Below are positions 33,152-51,360 of a stretch of 64,000 nucleotides of DNA, one piece after another. The notes under the pieces are model-generated. The model was not told the origin of the DNA. It saw only the letters and a program-made list of their open reading frames with translations, and made no database searches. The position numbers and the translations under genes are program-made. Numbering within the stretch: position 1 is the stretch's first letter; each line of letters begins with the position of its first letter. This DNA comes from Diplolepis rosae (taxonomy: Eukaryota > Arthropoda > Insecta > Hymenoptera > Diplolepididae). The DNA lies in the NCBI GenBank assembly GCA_030998225.1, contig JAPYXD010000727.1:6262001-6326000 (forward strand), given 5' to 3'.

Positions 33152-33238
33152 TTTTTTCTACTAGCGGGTCAGAAAGTGGATTTGTTTGCCCCGCACGGGG
33201 CAATAAAGTCCACTTTATGGTCCGCTAGTAGAAAAAAT
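33152..33238. repeat. Strong G+C-rich hairpin
   Basis: CTACTAGCGG pairs with CCGCTAGTAG, AAGTGGA with TCCACTT, and TTGCCCCG with CGGGGCAA around a 2-nt loop. The run of T before and A after extends the stem. It could be the 3' hairpin of a mobile element; the class is unknown. Confidence 0.75.
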
Positions 33239-33345
33239 AATGTGTCGATTACGTGAATCCACTATTTTGTTTTGTATACATGTATATAATTCAAGAACAA
33301 CAAAACAGAAGTTATTGATATAAAAATTTACCATGAGTGCTTTAT

Positions 33346-34547
33346 TGAAACTAATTATAAGTGGTGATGAAAAATGGATTGTTTAGAATAACGTCGTACG
33401 AAAACGCTCATGGTCCAAGCGTGATGAACCACGACAAACAACATCGAAAGTTGAATTGCATAAAAAAAAAGATTATACTGTCTGTTTAGTGGGATTGGAA
33501 GGGCGTGGTATTTTTCGAGCTGCTTCAAAGGAACCAAACGACCAGAATTGGCCAATCGTAAAGGTGTAATTTTTTAACATGACAACGCTATACCACACAC
33601 ATCCTTCGCCACTCGCCAAAAATCATTAAGGTAGTTGATCCACAAAAACTAGACCTGAGGCAAAAATAGGTAATTTTGCTTTCAAGAATAGCAATATTAT
33701 TATTGAAGGGCTATTTTGGAATAAAAAAGATTAATTTCCATGAAAAAAATTTTAAATACAGAAAAATAATTTTATTAATAAATTTTGTCTTTGACCCAAC
33801 TTTTTTCCTTATCGCTTCTTACCAAATTTTAAAAAATTACGCGATTTTAATAAATTACAAATCACTTTTTCAAGAAACAGATCCCCTACAACTTAACCAT
33901 TTCTAATTTTCGAAAATGAATAAATTATTGTCAGATTCAGCAATTTGTTTATAAAAATTTAGTTTTGGAAAATGTTTTTTAATTGCTTCAGCCATTGAAG
34001 AATTTATTTTTAAAAATCAGAAACGGTGAAGTTGTGGGAAATCTTTTCTATAAAAAAATGATTCATGATTTATTAGAATCGCATAATTTTTTAAAATTTG
34101 GTCAGAAGCGATAAGAAAAAAATTTGGGTCAAAAATAAAATTTATTAATAAAATTATTTTTCTGTGTTTTAAATTTTTTTCATGTAAAATAATCTTTTTT
34201 CTATCAAATCATTCCTTCAGTAATAATATTGCTATTCTTGGAAGCAAAATTATCTATTTTTGCCTGAGGTCTAATTTCCGTGGATGAAAACTACCTTAAG
34301 GCTTGGTTGGGAAGTGATGTTACATCCACCATATAGCCCTGATCTTGCATCATCAGATTACTATTTATTTCGATCTTTAAAGGACTCCTTAAATGGTAAA
34401 ATTTTCAATGATGATGAAGCTGTGAAGTCGCACTCGGTTCAATTTTTTGCCAGTAAAGACCACAAGTTCTATGAGCGTGGAATCATGAAGTTACCAGAAA
34501 GATGGGAAAAGGTCATTGAACAAAATGGAAAATATATCATTGGTTAA
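33346..34547 (+). pseudogene. Mariner transposase 2, partial
   Basis: The first half shows GDEKWIV then a stop. After A2 the frame reads LGWEVMLHPPYSPDLASSDY, which has the third catalytic aspartate of the DD34D triad, and ends at TAA 34545-34547 after FYERGIMKLPERW. A deletion removed the segment between the RNQTI- and NRKGV-type motifs seen in copy 1. It cannot encode an active enzyme. Confidence 0.88.
33630..34295. mobile_element. A2, TTAA-type palindrome in mariner 2
   Basis: GGTAGTTGATCC and CTACC ends are flanked by perfect TTAA (33626-33629 and 34296-34299). Mariner 1 at 2977-2982 shows the uninterrupted site (GGTTAAAGC). Confidence 0.9.
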
Positions 34548-34897
34548 AGTTCATTCCTTGTATTTAAAAAAATGTGTTTAATTTTTATGAAAAAATGGGC
34601 AATCATTTCTGGGACAACCCAATATAAGTGAGAATAGAACAAAAAATTTAAATATATTCAGTTGTAGAAAACTCGCGTCTGATTGATGAAGATGAGTCGA
34701 ATCATATACCCTTATGTAGAATTTTAGCTTATGGATCTTATTTTTCAATAACAAATAGTTCTTTTTGTAAGATCGTTTAAGAAAGTATAAACTTTGACGG
34801 AGTGTAAAAAGTATTGAGTACAAAAAAAAGAATTAATATAATGAGTAAAAATAATTCCAATTTTGATGTTATTGTATTTTACGAGATACTCTTTGTA

Positions 34898-35376
34898 CAC
34901 TCGAGATTCCCTATAACGAGAAGCTCCAGTATCGGAGACCTCTCTGCAAACAGCGCTAGAGGGATCCCCTCCATATCCTAGCTATGTGAATAATGTATTT
35001 ACATAGTTAAAAGCGTATAAAAAAGATTTCTGTGAGTATTGAACATGGAATTAACTTATTTGACGGTATGTACTCAAAATACTAAAAATATAATACTATA
35101 ATAATAAAAATATCTATGCTTATCAGGTGCATTTTTGAATATTTTCAGAAAAAAAGAAGTCTTGACAATGAATAAAAAAATGGAAATTTTGACAAATTTG
35201 TAAAACGGGATGAATAATTGGGAAATTTGCCAAAAATACGTTTCAAATTCGAGCGCGCTTCATTCCGTAGTAGTGGGGGAAGAGGGGTCGATCGTCTGCT
35301 CGTTATAGGGAGGCGTGACGCGCTCGTAAAAGGGAGGCCTTGTTACAGGGAATCTCGTTATAGGGAATCTCGAGTG
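34898..35376 (+). mobile_element. T2, pogo-derived element
   Basis: Same ends as T1 with TA on both sides. It lacks about 50 bp of T1 near the left end. It keeps the intact version of the site (CATTCCGTAGTAGTGG) into which S1 inserted in T3. Confidence 0.9.
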
Positions 35377-36660
35377 TATATGAATACAAAATTTAAAATT
35401 TTTTTATATCATTAAAAATCCTGAAAAAAAGTTTACGATACAATTTCTCTTATACAGTAGAAAAAAAAAACAAATTCCAAAAAAAATATGATAATTTAAA
35501 TAGAAATTTTAATAATTACAAATTACAATTTCTTTAATTTCTACTAATTAATTATCAAAATTCGGAACAATGTAGCGTGAGTCTATTAAATTTATTGCAA
35601 ATGAGTAGAATTTACAATAAAATTAATTTGATTTCTTACGAATTAAATATTTTTTTATGATGGCAATAATTTTTTTTATTAATAAAAATCAAGTATTCAA
35701 TAGAAATTGTGAAAAAAAAATTATGCAATGCCAAAAGTGCGAAAAATAATCTTATCATGAAATTGCCATGAAGTTATTTTCAGTTAAATGTTCCAAAGCT
35801 TTCCTTGTACTCAAATCTACGCGAGTCCATACGAGTCATGGAAAATTAACTCCAGTCCACACGAGTCTTAGAGATTCGACGCAAGTCCGCTCGAATCAGA
35901 GTCGATATAATTACTTGTCATTTACTCGAATATTCAAGGTACTCAAAATCATCGCCAATCTTTACAAATTATAAAAAATTATCCGATATTATCGGATCCA
36001 TTCGAAAGTGAACAGCCCCTCGCTTTGATTCGACCTTGAAAATTTATTTAAAAAATACATTTTTTCTTCTCAATTCATACTTAACGAGAAAATTTGCAAA
36101 ATCTATCATAATAAAAAATGAAAATATGTTTTTATTGTATTTTCCATTATTTGTAGTTTTAAAAAACAAAAGTAACTCCTTTTTAGAATCTTATATGTTT
36201 CGTAAAACTACCCAATTAAAATATAATAATTTAAAGTTGATAATCAAGTAAGAATTTTAAATTTATAACACATTTATTAAACTTTTAAAATAAATGACCC
36301 TGAAATTAAATAGAACAATGATTTCATTTTAATGAATGTTAAAAAAAAAGTCAAAAGGACTAATCTGGAGAGGAAACGAAAATCTGAGATTTAAATAATA
36401 CAAACATAAATATAGGTTAAAATAGACTACATTGAATACAATATTTCAATAATCCACTTTTTCGCTAGTACGACGATTAGCTAATCTTCATTTGAAAGTT
36501 GTCATTCGTCAACGCATATTTTAGGAATCATAAAAAATTGAATATCATGACCCATAAAGTATTGTCACCTGGAAGACTCTTCCGAAAGATTATTTTACAT
36601 AAACCTTTAGTTAGTGGCATTTAGTATTCTCTACGTACTTCTTTGTCTACATATCCCACT
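35377..36660. other. AT-rich sequence before the protease gene
   Basis: No gene is recognised. A small tandem pattern of CGAGTC words (CACGAGTC, TACGAGTC and similar) occurs at 35815-35900. Confidence 0.4.
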
Positions 36661-36668
36661 TTTGAAGA

Positions 36669-36704
36669 ATAAAAGCGTGCATTTATTTAGCGAGTAGTCG
36701 TTGA
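36669..36704 (+). promoter_or_regulatory. Possible core promoter of the protease gene
   Basis: ATAAAAG at 36669-36675 could be a TATA box and AGTCGTT at about 36696 an initiator, 28 bp apart and 66 bp before the start codon. Confidence 0.35.
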
Positions 36705-36734
36705 AAATCTCATAAGTAAAACGTCGCCTCTAAA

Positions 36735-42836
<6,102 letters not shown>

Positions 42837-42960
42837 TTAACAATTAAAAGAAATAAGAAACGTATAGTTTTATCTTCAATTTAGCGTATACATTTATTTT
42901 ATCTTTTGTCTTGTAACTAAACCATTAACGCTGTTTTATTCGAAATACATGATGCATGAA

Positions 42961-42966
42961 AATAAA
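42961..42966 (+). terminator. Poly(A) signal of the protease gene
   Basis: AATAAA lies 124 bp after the stop codon. Confidence 0.65.
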
Positions 42967-43039
42967 ATTATGTACAAAATTTGTTTTACATTTAGATACT
43001 CTATTACATTGAGAGTTTACATGGTTGAATTTGTCCTCA

Positions 43040-44060
43040 ACTACAGCCGGAAAAAAATTTCTTTGAATTAACAGTATATTATGTGCCTAGGCGCATAATG
43101 AGGGTTATTACGCGACAATGCTCGCAGGAGATCGTAGCTGAGGCAAAGTCGAGACGAAGCCGAGACAAAGCCGAGGCGCGATCAGTCCTGCGAGCATTTT
43201 AAGCGAGTCTCGTAATTACCCGAATTGTGTGCGTTGGCACATATTCTATTTTATGTGACTTCAGCGCATTTACGAGTTTTTCTGCGTATACACGAATCCA
43301 ATCTGAAAAGGTCGAAATTGCCGTGATTATCGCCCATCTCATTTGACATTTCGCGAATACTTCCGGTCATTTTGATTTTCTCGATCTTGTGTAGTAGTAG
43401 CGTATGGTAATAGACGCATGCGCAGTTCAAATGTACAAGGCTTTGTCAGTACGGTGCTAACGCTGTACAAAGAAGAAGAAGAATAAGAAGAAGAAGATCA
43501 CGCTCCGCTGTATCGTAATAGACGCATGCGCAGTTCAATTTTTACATGAAATTCCTCTGTATCGTAATATACAACATTACGCTACTCACAACTGTAGCGT
43601 AAAAACGAGTTTACGCGACGGAGGCACATAAACAAATTTGTGCATTGCTATACGGTCTGAAAAAAGTTTCTTTCATTTAAAGAAATTTCTTTATTGTTTT
43701 TTTCTTTGAATTAAAGAAATAAATGTATACGCAGTCGCATAACACATGCGTAATATGACTCATAGAAATATTTTCATTAATTTAAAGAAAAAATTGTCTT
43801 CGTTCATAGATAAGAAAATTAAATAAATTATTTTTCATGTTTTTGCTAATACAGTATTTGAATAAAAAAAAAATTCTTTTAAATCAAATAAGTAACGTTA
43901 AAAAAACCATTTTTTTTATTCAAAAAAGGGTAAGAATGTGATTCCTTAAAATGAAATAAATTTATATTTGTTCTGAAGGTATTTTTACTTCGAATTGAAG
44001 AAATTAATTTAAAAAGCGATTTCTTAAATTTAAATAAAACTTATTTCTGGGTGTAGTTTT
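43040..44060. mobile_element. N-related element split by another element at 43080-43635
   Basis: GGAAAAAAATTTCTTTG at 43048 and TTATTTCTGGGTGTAG at 44041-44056 are the outer parts. Between 43080 and 43635 lies an insertion with ends TTATGTGCC and GGCACATAA. That insertion has a CTCGCAGGA...TCCTGCGAG hairpin (43121-43195), an 11-nt repeat and two GACGCATGCGCAGTTCAA copies. Confidence 0.6.
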
Positions 44061-44424
44061 CAGTACTGATAAGAAGGAAAGTAGTTATTTCAAAATCAGA
44101 TTTCTGTTTAATACCTAAAACTAATGTAGGAAGTATAGTTGAGGACAAAAACCACAAGAATTGATAAAAATAACTTAAATTTATATTTTATTTCAAATTT
44201 AAACAGAAATCAATTTACTTAAGTTTACTTAAGTTTTTTCCAGTACTGTATTTGAATAGAAAAAATATTTTTTAAAACCAAATAAATAATATTAAAAAAT
44301 AATTTCTTTCATTTAAGGCCATGGACCAAACGGATCACATGACTACCTTACCAGAATAACCCCATTTCTGTAAAAAATGAGATTTAGCTTTAATATTTAC
44401 AAAAAATCGTTTTGTCTGATGTCT

Positions 44425-44774
44425 ACACGGAGAAAAAAAAACTGTTGAATCAACAGATGTCATCTGCTGGAATAGGGACAGCAGTTTTTTTTTGTAATAT
44501 TTACAGATTTTTCTGTTGGATTCACAGATTGTTTGTAAACTCAACAGATGAACCTGTAAAATCTACAGAAATGTCTGTTAGAATTACGAATTTCTCTTTT
44601 TTCTTGAAATCTGCAATTCTAACAGACATATCTGTAGATTTTAAAGGTTCATCTGTTGAGTTTACAAACAATCTGTGAATCCAACAGAAAAATCTGTAAA
44701 TATTACCAAAAAAAACTGCTGTCCCTATTCCAGCAGATGACATCTGTTGATTCAACAGTTTTTTTTTCTCCGTG
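44425..44774. mobile_element. W2, palindromic MITE
   Basis: Ends CACGGAGAAAAAAAAACTGT and ACAGTTTTTTTTTCTCCGTG are flanked by TA. The near-perfect palindrome explains the two mirror-image ORFs on opposite strands here. Confidence 0.88.
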
Positions 44775-44932
44775 TAGAGCTTTTGTCACGTGAAAAGTTA
44801 TAGATTTTAGAAACCTAAAAAGTCAAATACGATACACCATTTACAAATTGCAATATTTAACTGTACAAGTAAATTGAAACTTCCACATTGTATATTAATC
44901 ATTTTTATTACTGATGGTTGAAGTATAGCAAT

Positions 44933-45531
44933 ATTATTATTGAAGGGCTATTTTGGAAGAGAAAAGATTAATTTCTATGAAAAAAATTTGAAATACAGAA
45001 AAATAATTTTATTAATAAATTTTATTTTTGACCCAACTTTTTTTTATCGTTTCTTACCGAATTTTAAAAAATTATGCGATTTTAATAAATTACAAATCTC
45101 TTTTTCCAGAAAAAGATTCCCAACAACTTAACCATTTCCAATTTTCAAAAATGAATAAATTATTATCAAAAAAAGCAATTTGTTTATAAAAATTCCGTTT
45201 TGGAAATTGTTTTTTTAATAGTTTCAGCCATTAAAGAATTTATTTTCGAAAATCAGAAACGGTGAAGTTGTGGGAAATCTTTACTCTGAAGAAATGATTC
45301 ATGATTTATTAGAATCGCATAATTTTTTAAAATTTCGTAAGAAGCGATAAGAAAAAAAGTTGGGTCAAAAATAAAATGTATTAATAAAATTATTTTTCTG
45401 TGTTTCAAATTTTTTTCAAGTAAAATAATCTTTTCTCTTTCAAAATAGCCCTTCAATAATAATATTACTATTCTTGAAAGCAAAATTATCCATTTTTGCC
45501 TAAGGTCTAATTTTTGTGGATGAAAACTACC
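44933..45531. mobile_element. A3, TTAA-type palindrome lacking its left end
   Basis: It begins inside the left arm (TAGCAATATTATTATTGAAG) and ends GATGAAAACTACC then TTAA. About 80 bp of the left terminus is absent. Confidence 0.82.
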
Positions 45532-45535
45532 TTAA

Positions 45536-46521
45536 ATTAAAATATCCAATTCATAGAAAAAATTATAATGTTTTTAAAATTGGTTGAAATTCAATAATTT
45601 ATGATTTATGATAAAGGATAGAATATGAGAAAGCTGTTTGAGTGATTAGGCAGGGTCGTACTACATTAAAGGACATAAGGACACCTGCTGGGGGTGCCAC
45701 GCGACAAGCTGAATATTATAGAGGGTAAATTTATCAGCCCCATCACTTTGCAAACATTATCATTAAAATGAGGATTACATTAAATCATAATTCTTAAGAA
45801 AGTTATGTATTTTAAATTGATTATTATTCTATTAAATTCTTTTTATCCGAATACATATGTGACGCGATCAGAGAAAATGGACTTTAGCGTCCCAGCCATG
45901 ATTTTTCAGAAGGGAATAAAAAGTCTTACTAATAGAAAAATATTGCTTGAAAGATTATTCTGATTTTATAATTATAAAGAGCGACATTGAATTAATATGA
46001 AACAATTGTAATCCCGAAAATAATTTTTGAACCTTAAGGTTCCTTTTCTCAGATCTCGTCACATATATAAATTTTTTACAAAATTCAAAAAAAAGAAACT
46101 GTACAATAAAATTATTCCCCCTATTTTTCGTTTCAGATAAAAATTTAAAATTTAGAAATAAAACGACATTATTAGATATTGTAATTGCTCAGTGATTACA
46201 AAATCTGATATCCTGCCAAATATGTTGCACATTAAATCATAAGGCTCATCTGAATTCCTACAATTCAGAGGAATCTACGGGAAACGAGTTACAAAAGAAC
46301 CAGCATTCGAATCACGAAGCGTGGTCCCTCCAACGTTCAGGTCCGATGAACGCGGGAAGTACAATACACGTGCTGCGCCACACGTAAATGTACTTTTACT
46401 GTATGTTTAAGTACATATTCAAAGCCCTGCAGTGCCGTATTTTGTAACATGAGGTTTGAATATTTATTACAGCAGAAATATTGCAAAAGCCGTGTGCCTT
46501 TGTGAAATTTCCTCGTAGTAA
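45536..46521. other. Unique sequence with a G+C-richer segment
   Basis: 46290-46515 is G+C-richer and has a 65-codon minus-strand ORF (46534-46337) with no recognisable motif. It may be an exon or regulatory DNA; I cannot assign it. Confidence 0.35.
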
Positions 46522-47148
46522 GGGGATCCACCATCTTTCATATTTTTTTTTTATTTATTGACTTTAGACCTTCCATATAATTTTCTTTATCTTTAGTAGC
46601 TTTGTTTAGAAACATTTTGTTTTTTTTTAATTCTAGCACCTTTATGTATTTTTAAACCAAACATTTTGAGTTTTTTGGGCAATTTTTTGACATTTTTTGA
46701 CTTTGAATAACTTTTTTTATTTTTTGACCAATTGTCATGATTATTTTTTTATTTTGTTCCTTAAAATGTGTAGCAACTTTTTGGGTATGGAAAATAAGGT
46801 AACATGACTGGAAAAAAAGGACAAATAAAATAAGAAAATAAAATTATCCTAAAATATGAAAAAAAAAATGTTGTAGTAATTTTTTTTAGTTAGAGTGCTT
46901 CCCGTACCCGAAAAGTTGCTGCACACTGTAAAGAAACAAAAGAAAAAGAATCATGACAATTGGTTAAAAACAAAAAAGTTATTCAAAGTCCAAAAATTCC
47001 CAAAAAATTCAAAAATTTTAGTTTAAAATTACATAAAGATGCTGGAATTTAAAACAAAAACTTTCTAAAAAAAGCCACTAAACATTAAATAAAATTATAT
47101 GGACGCTCTAAACACAAAAAATAAAATTATTAAAGGTGGCAGATCCCT
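46522..47148. repeat. Palindromic element with AGGGGATC ends
   Basis: GGGGATCCACCATCTTTCAT on the left is mirrored by TAAAGGTGGCAGATCCC on the right, and the arms continue with CCATATAATTTT. Flanks read GTAA and TTAA, so it is probably another TTAA-type element. Confidence 0.6.
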
Positions 47149-47254
47149 TTAATGAAACAATAATTTCCTTTCATAGTCCTTTAACTTTTTCAGATTTTTG
47201 GACACTTTTTTCATTTTAAAGGGCATTCTTTGATACATTTTTATTATCCAGCAA

Positions 47255-47478
47255 GGTCATAGATCAATCGGACCACCTTATTAATTATACATGAATTCGT
47301 TCATGTAAGATAACTTTCTGAAAATTTTCTGAAAATTTAAGAAATGTACCAAAAGACAATAAAGCACGTCTTCTGTTGCATTCTCCAAATTCTCAGGAAG
47401 ATATTTTTTAAAATAAAAAATTTATCCAATATAAACTTTTATAGGAATTTGGTCACATGGTCTAGTTGATCCATGACC
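47255..47478. mobile_element. K4, short TTAA-type element
   Basis: GGTCATAGATCAATCGGACC and GGTCTAGTTGATCCATGACC are inverted; the right flank is TTAA and the left GCAA. Confidence 0.7.
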
Positions 47479-47482
47479 TTAA

Positions 47483-47979
47483 ATAATCAAAAACATTTAT
47501 ACAATAGTAATGAATCAAAGTCCAAAGTAAAAAAGTTAGTAGAGATTATTATCTTTTTCAGTAGGAAAGAAAAAAATATGCGAAAGGGAGCTTTTAACAA
47601 AAAATAATAGAAGCAACCATGACATGCTGCCTAATTACGGTCCTGTTCTCAATATAATCGCGGTGCCTATCATTTGCCCGGCTGAGTCACCCGCTTATGT
47701 TTCCCTCTGTAGAACCTGTCTCGTTTTCCTTTAACATTTCCGGGGGGTTTTTATGTACATTTTAGTTGAGAGAGTCACGTGTGAACTTTCCGAATATTAG
47801 GATGATGTGTGTGAATTCTAAGTGCAGCAGTCTCTATTGACAACCACTTATTATTGATTAATAACTATAATAATATTATAATAATTCGATTCTACGAATG
47901 CATTTTTGGCCTATTTGCATAAAACTGAGAGTAAACTATTCAAATTTCATATACTTTCTCTTACTATACAAATTGATTA
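47483..47979. other. Unique sequence, G+C-richer core at 47630-47830
   Basis: The core stands out from its AT-rich surroundings and belongs to no repeat family seen here. No convincing exon is found. Confidence 0.3.
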
Positions 47980-48217
47980 CTCTCTAAATCTGAATCAGTC
48001 AAATTTTCATTGATTGAATCAGTGATTTACATTTTCACTGTTAAATCAGTTAATTTTCACTGATTCATCAGTGAAAAAATAAATTTCACTGTCAAATCAG
48101 TCTAATTTCACTGAAATAATCAGTGAAATTTGATTGATTTACAGTAACCTCTTTTTACCTATTTGAATCAGTCAAAATTCACTGATAATCAGTAGATTTT
48201 GATTGATTCAAAGAGAG
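47980..48217. mobile_element. M4 MITE
   Basis: CTCTCTAAATCTGAATCAG at the left, GATTGATTCAAAGAGAG at the right, with TA on both sides. Confidence 0.83.
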
Positions 48218-48687
48218 TATACGAAGAACATTACAGAAAAATGTTTCATATCGAAGTTTTTAGAAAATAAAAGTTCTACTTGCTGATGAATTTAATTACG
48301 CTTTCGTGGCCTTAGTTTGGTCCTGACTGGACACACGTAATTTTTAAATTTTCATTACATATTTGAAGATAATTAGATTTGTGTAAAATTTGATATCCAC
48401 TTTATTTAACAAATTGTTCTAATTAAATTTCTTAATTAAACAAAAATTAGGAAAGTTACAGTATTTTAAAACTTGAAAAAAATCAATAATCAAATTCCCA
48501 AGCAAAATATGAAAAATACGAAAAAAAACCTCAGAATGCAAAATTACTTGCTTCAATAAAGTCTTCAAATTTTCTTAACTTTTATAAATAAATTTTTGGA
48601 CTGTTAGAGGGGGTTTAAGAAAAAATGAGTATCTTACTTTAAGGCTATGGGCCAAGCTGGTCACGTGACGAAAATGATATGTTAATC

Positions 48688-48821
48688 CACACGGAAAAAA
48701 ATGTGTAGCTGTCACAGGGGTCTTTTAGGTTATATCAGCCATATTTATGGTTAGGATAGTTAATAATATAGCTGGAACAGCGATTTGTATCTTTGTACCA
48801 GCTACACATTTTTTTGCGTGC
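48688..48821. mobile_element. Small MITE with TGTGTAGCTG inverted ends
   Basis: CACACGGAAAAAAATGTGTAG at the left is mirrored by CTACACATTTTTTTGCGTG. It lies just after a partial K end (48641). About 134 bp. Confidence 0.6.
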
Positions 48822-49069
48822 AAGCATGTAAGATAGCTTTTTGTGTTTATAAACTATTTTGCTGAAATTTGGTAAATGTATCAGAAGATAATAAGGAACG
48901 TCTGTTAACTTTGTTTTAGTGGAAATTCTGCAATTCTGTTCATTTTAAAATATAAAACTAAATTGTTATTGGCAATTACAGTTCTGTAGCTAGATTTCCA
49001 CGAAGAATAACAATAGCCTTGAAATTTTTAGAAATGAATCAAAAATTACTGAGACAGGTCTACTACATC

Positions 49070-49515
49070 TGTAAAAAAGTTTTTTTTTAATTTAACAAAT
49101 CGTTTTTTAACTGCATTTCTTCTATTCGAAGTAAAAAGACCTTTAGAACAAATCTAAAGTTATTTGATTTGAAGAAATCACTTGTTTAGCCTATTTTAAA
49201 TAAAAGGAATTATTTTCTTAACATTATTTATTTTACGTAAAAAAATATACTTATTTGATTCAAATACAATACCGGTGAAAACTTAAGAAATGATTTATTT
49301 AATTTTATTACCTTGAACGAAGACAATTTTTTCTTTAAATTAAAGAAAATATTTCTGTTGATCACATTACACATATTGTACTTATGTGACTGCGCAGGCA
49401 TTCATTTCTTAAATTCAAAGAAAAAAAACAATCAAGAAATTTATTTAAATCGAAGAAACTTTTCTTTGACCGCATAGCAATTCTCAAATTTGTTTGATTC
49501 AAAGAAACTTTTTTC
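49070..49515. repeat. N-related diverged element
   Basis: TTTGATTTGAAGAAA, AATTAAAGAAA and related words recur through the block, ending TTTTTTCTAGGTATA. Boundaries are approximate. Confidence 0.45.
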
Positions 49516-49782
49516 TAGGTATATGTCGAATATTCATATTGATATAACAATTTTTTGATAAAAATAAGTAATTTTAACAAATTTGCAGAGTATATTACCG
49601 ACAGTGTTAGACCAGTGTAGCAGAATTCAAAACACTGAATGATATTATCAATACAGTTAAAAAATAATTTATTTAATGCACTATGCCTTCCCCTATCCCT
49701 TCCAAATGTTAATATTTTTCATTTCGCAAATTTTGACCGATTTATTTTTATTTGAAATTTTATATATGGAAAAAAAAATTAA

Positions 49783-51003
49783 TAGCCAGTGATTGAATTG
49801 GTCACGTGACTTGTATAAGTTAACACTTATTCGTTTATGTACGATAACTTTTTTAATTTACAAATTATCTTTCTGAAAATTTGGAAAACGTAACAAAAGA
49901 AAATAAAGCACGCCTGTTATTATCTTCAATTTAGTAAAAAAATTTTTTAAAAATTCGGAAACTTATCGACAATTACACTACTGGTCAAAATTGTGAGACT
50001 AACTGTTTTTCGATTATTGATTAGATTATCTTGATTTTAATTCTGTGAGTGATAAAATTTGTTCTCTTAATGAATTGAATGCCACTAAAATTCTCTATAA
50101 AATGAGTCCAGGATGAAGTCATTTCGTTACACTTTGAAGAAGGTATTGCAAAAAAGTCCAAATTCAAAGTTTTCTTAAATTTTAAGTAAGTTTCGAAATA
50201 ATCAACATTTTTAATGTTCTTGGATTCATTTCAAAGCTAAATTTCTACAAAATTGCAGTAAATTGTCATCATAAATGTATAATTTTTTGTTGTATAGTGA
50301 ACGAAGTTAAATTTCAAATAAAAAAGTTTGTAAAATTCCAATATTACTTTTGTTGAGAAAAACATTTTTATAAGATACATATATAAAATATGTAATTATG
50401 AATTCTCTATAGAATTACCTTAAAATATATATTTATGATTTTTCTACAAATGAAATGATTTCGAATTTTCCCTTCTTTTTTGTTACAATTTTAACTCTTT
50501 GAACTATGAAAGAATAAAATTATACATTTATGATGACAATTTACCGCGATTTTGAAGTATCTTAGCTTTAAAATAATCCCAAGAACATTAAAAAATGTTG
50601 ATTATTTCAAAACTTTCTTGAAATTTAAGAAAACATTAAGATTTGGACTTTTTTGCAATACCTTCTTCAAAATTTAATGAAACGACTTCATTCTGGACTC
50701 ATTTTACAGAGAATTTTGATGGCATTAAATTCATTAAGAGAACAAATTTCATCACTCGCAGAATTAAAATTAAGATGATTTAAACAATCATCGAAAAACA
50801 GTTAGTCTCACAATTTTAACTGGTAGTGTACAGTTAACTGTAAACTATTTTTCAAAATTTTCACTCAAACGTAGTTGACAGACGTTCTTCATCGTTTTCA
50901 GTTCTATTTTCCAAATTTCCAGAAAAAATTTTTCAAAATGAAAAAATTGTCTCACACGAACTTTTACAGGAATTTGGTCACATGATCTGGTTGATCTATG
51001 GCC
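49783..51003. mobile_element. K5, TTAA-type element carrying U1
   Basis: AGCCAGTGATTGAATTGGTC on the left and GATCTGGTTGATCTATGGCC on the right are inverted ends. The flanks are TTAA (49779-49782) and TCAA (51004-51007). Removing U1 leaves about 370 bp, the same as K1. Confidence 0.72.
49976..50828. mobile_element. U1, Tc1-like palindrome
   Basis: CACTACTGGTCAAAATTGTG and CACAATTTTAACTGGTAGTG are inverted and bordered by TA. The arms extend over most of the 853 bp. CAGTACTGG-type ends are common in Tc1-like transposons. Confidence 0.87.
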
Positions 51004-51007
51004 TCAA

Positions 51008-51360
51008 GGGCATTTGATACTTGAGAAAATTAAAAAGTTCATGTGAACAATTTGGTCCAGTTTCTACATGTTTGTGGTCAAAATACATAAAATGTAGTTT
51101 CTAGAATTTGGGAAATGGTAAAGAAGGTAAAATCTGGCGTAGATAGACTAATCCTGGTTTTGAGGATAAAAAAATTTATAACAGATTTTCAAAAATTGAA
51201 CTTTTTTTAATTTTGAAACCAAAAGTAGTCTATATACGTCCGTTTTTATCTTCTCCACCATTTCCCAAATTCTAGAAACTAAATTTTATGTACGTTAGAC
51301 ACAAACATGTAGAAACCTGAAATCAATAAAATTTGTTAATTCCCGATGTATAAGGTGCCC
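51008..51360. mobile_element. AB, TTAA-type palindrome
   Basis: GGGCATTTGATACTTGAG and TGTATAAGGTGCCC are at the ends; CCATTTCCCAAATTCTAGAA-type arm sequence is mirrored inside. Left flank TCAA is shared with K5, right flank is TTAA. Confidence 0.68.

Larger units (their letters stand above)
33346..34622 (+). mobile_element. Mariner transposon 2, 5'-truncated and interrupted by A2
   Basis: It matches mariner 1 from about 2638 onward and ends GGGACAACCCAA followed by TA. The 5' half and terminus are missing. A2 splits it at 33630-34295. Comparison with mariner 1 gives the empty A2 site. Confidence 0.9.

Noticed and set aside
44412..44755. Two almost identical ORFs on opposite strands
   Set aside because: They arise because W2 is a near-perfect palindrome.
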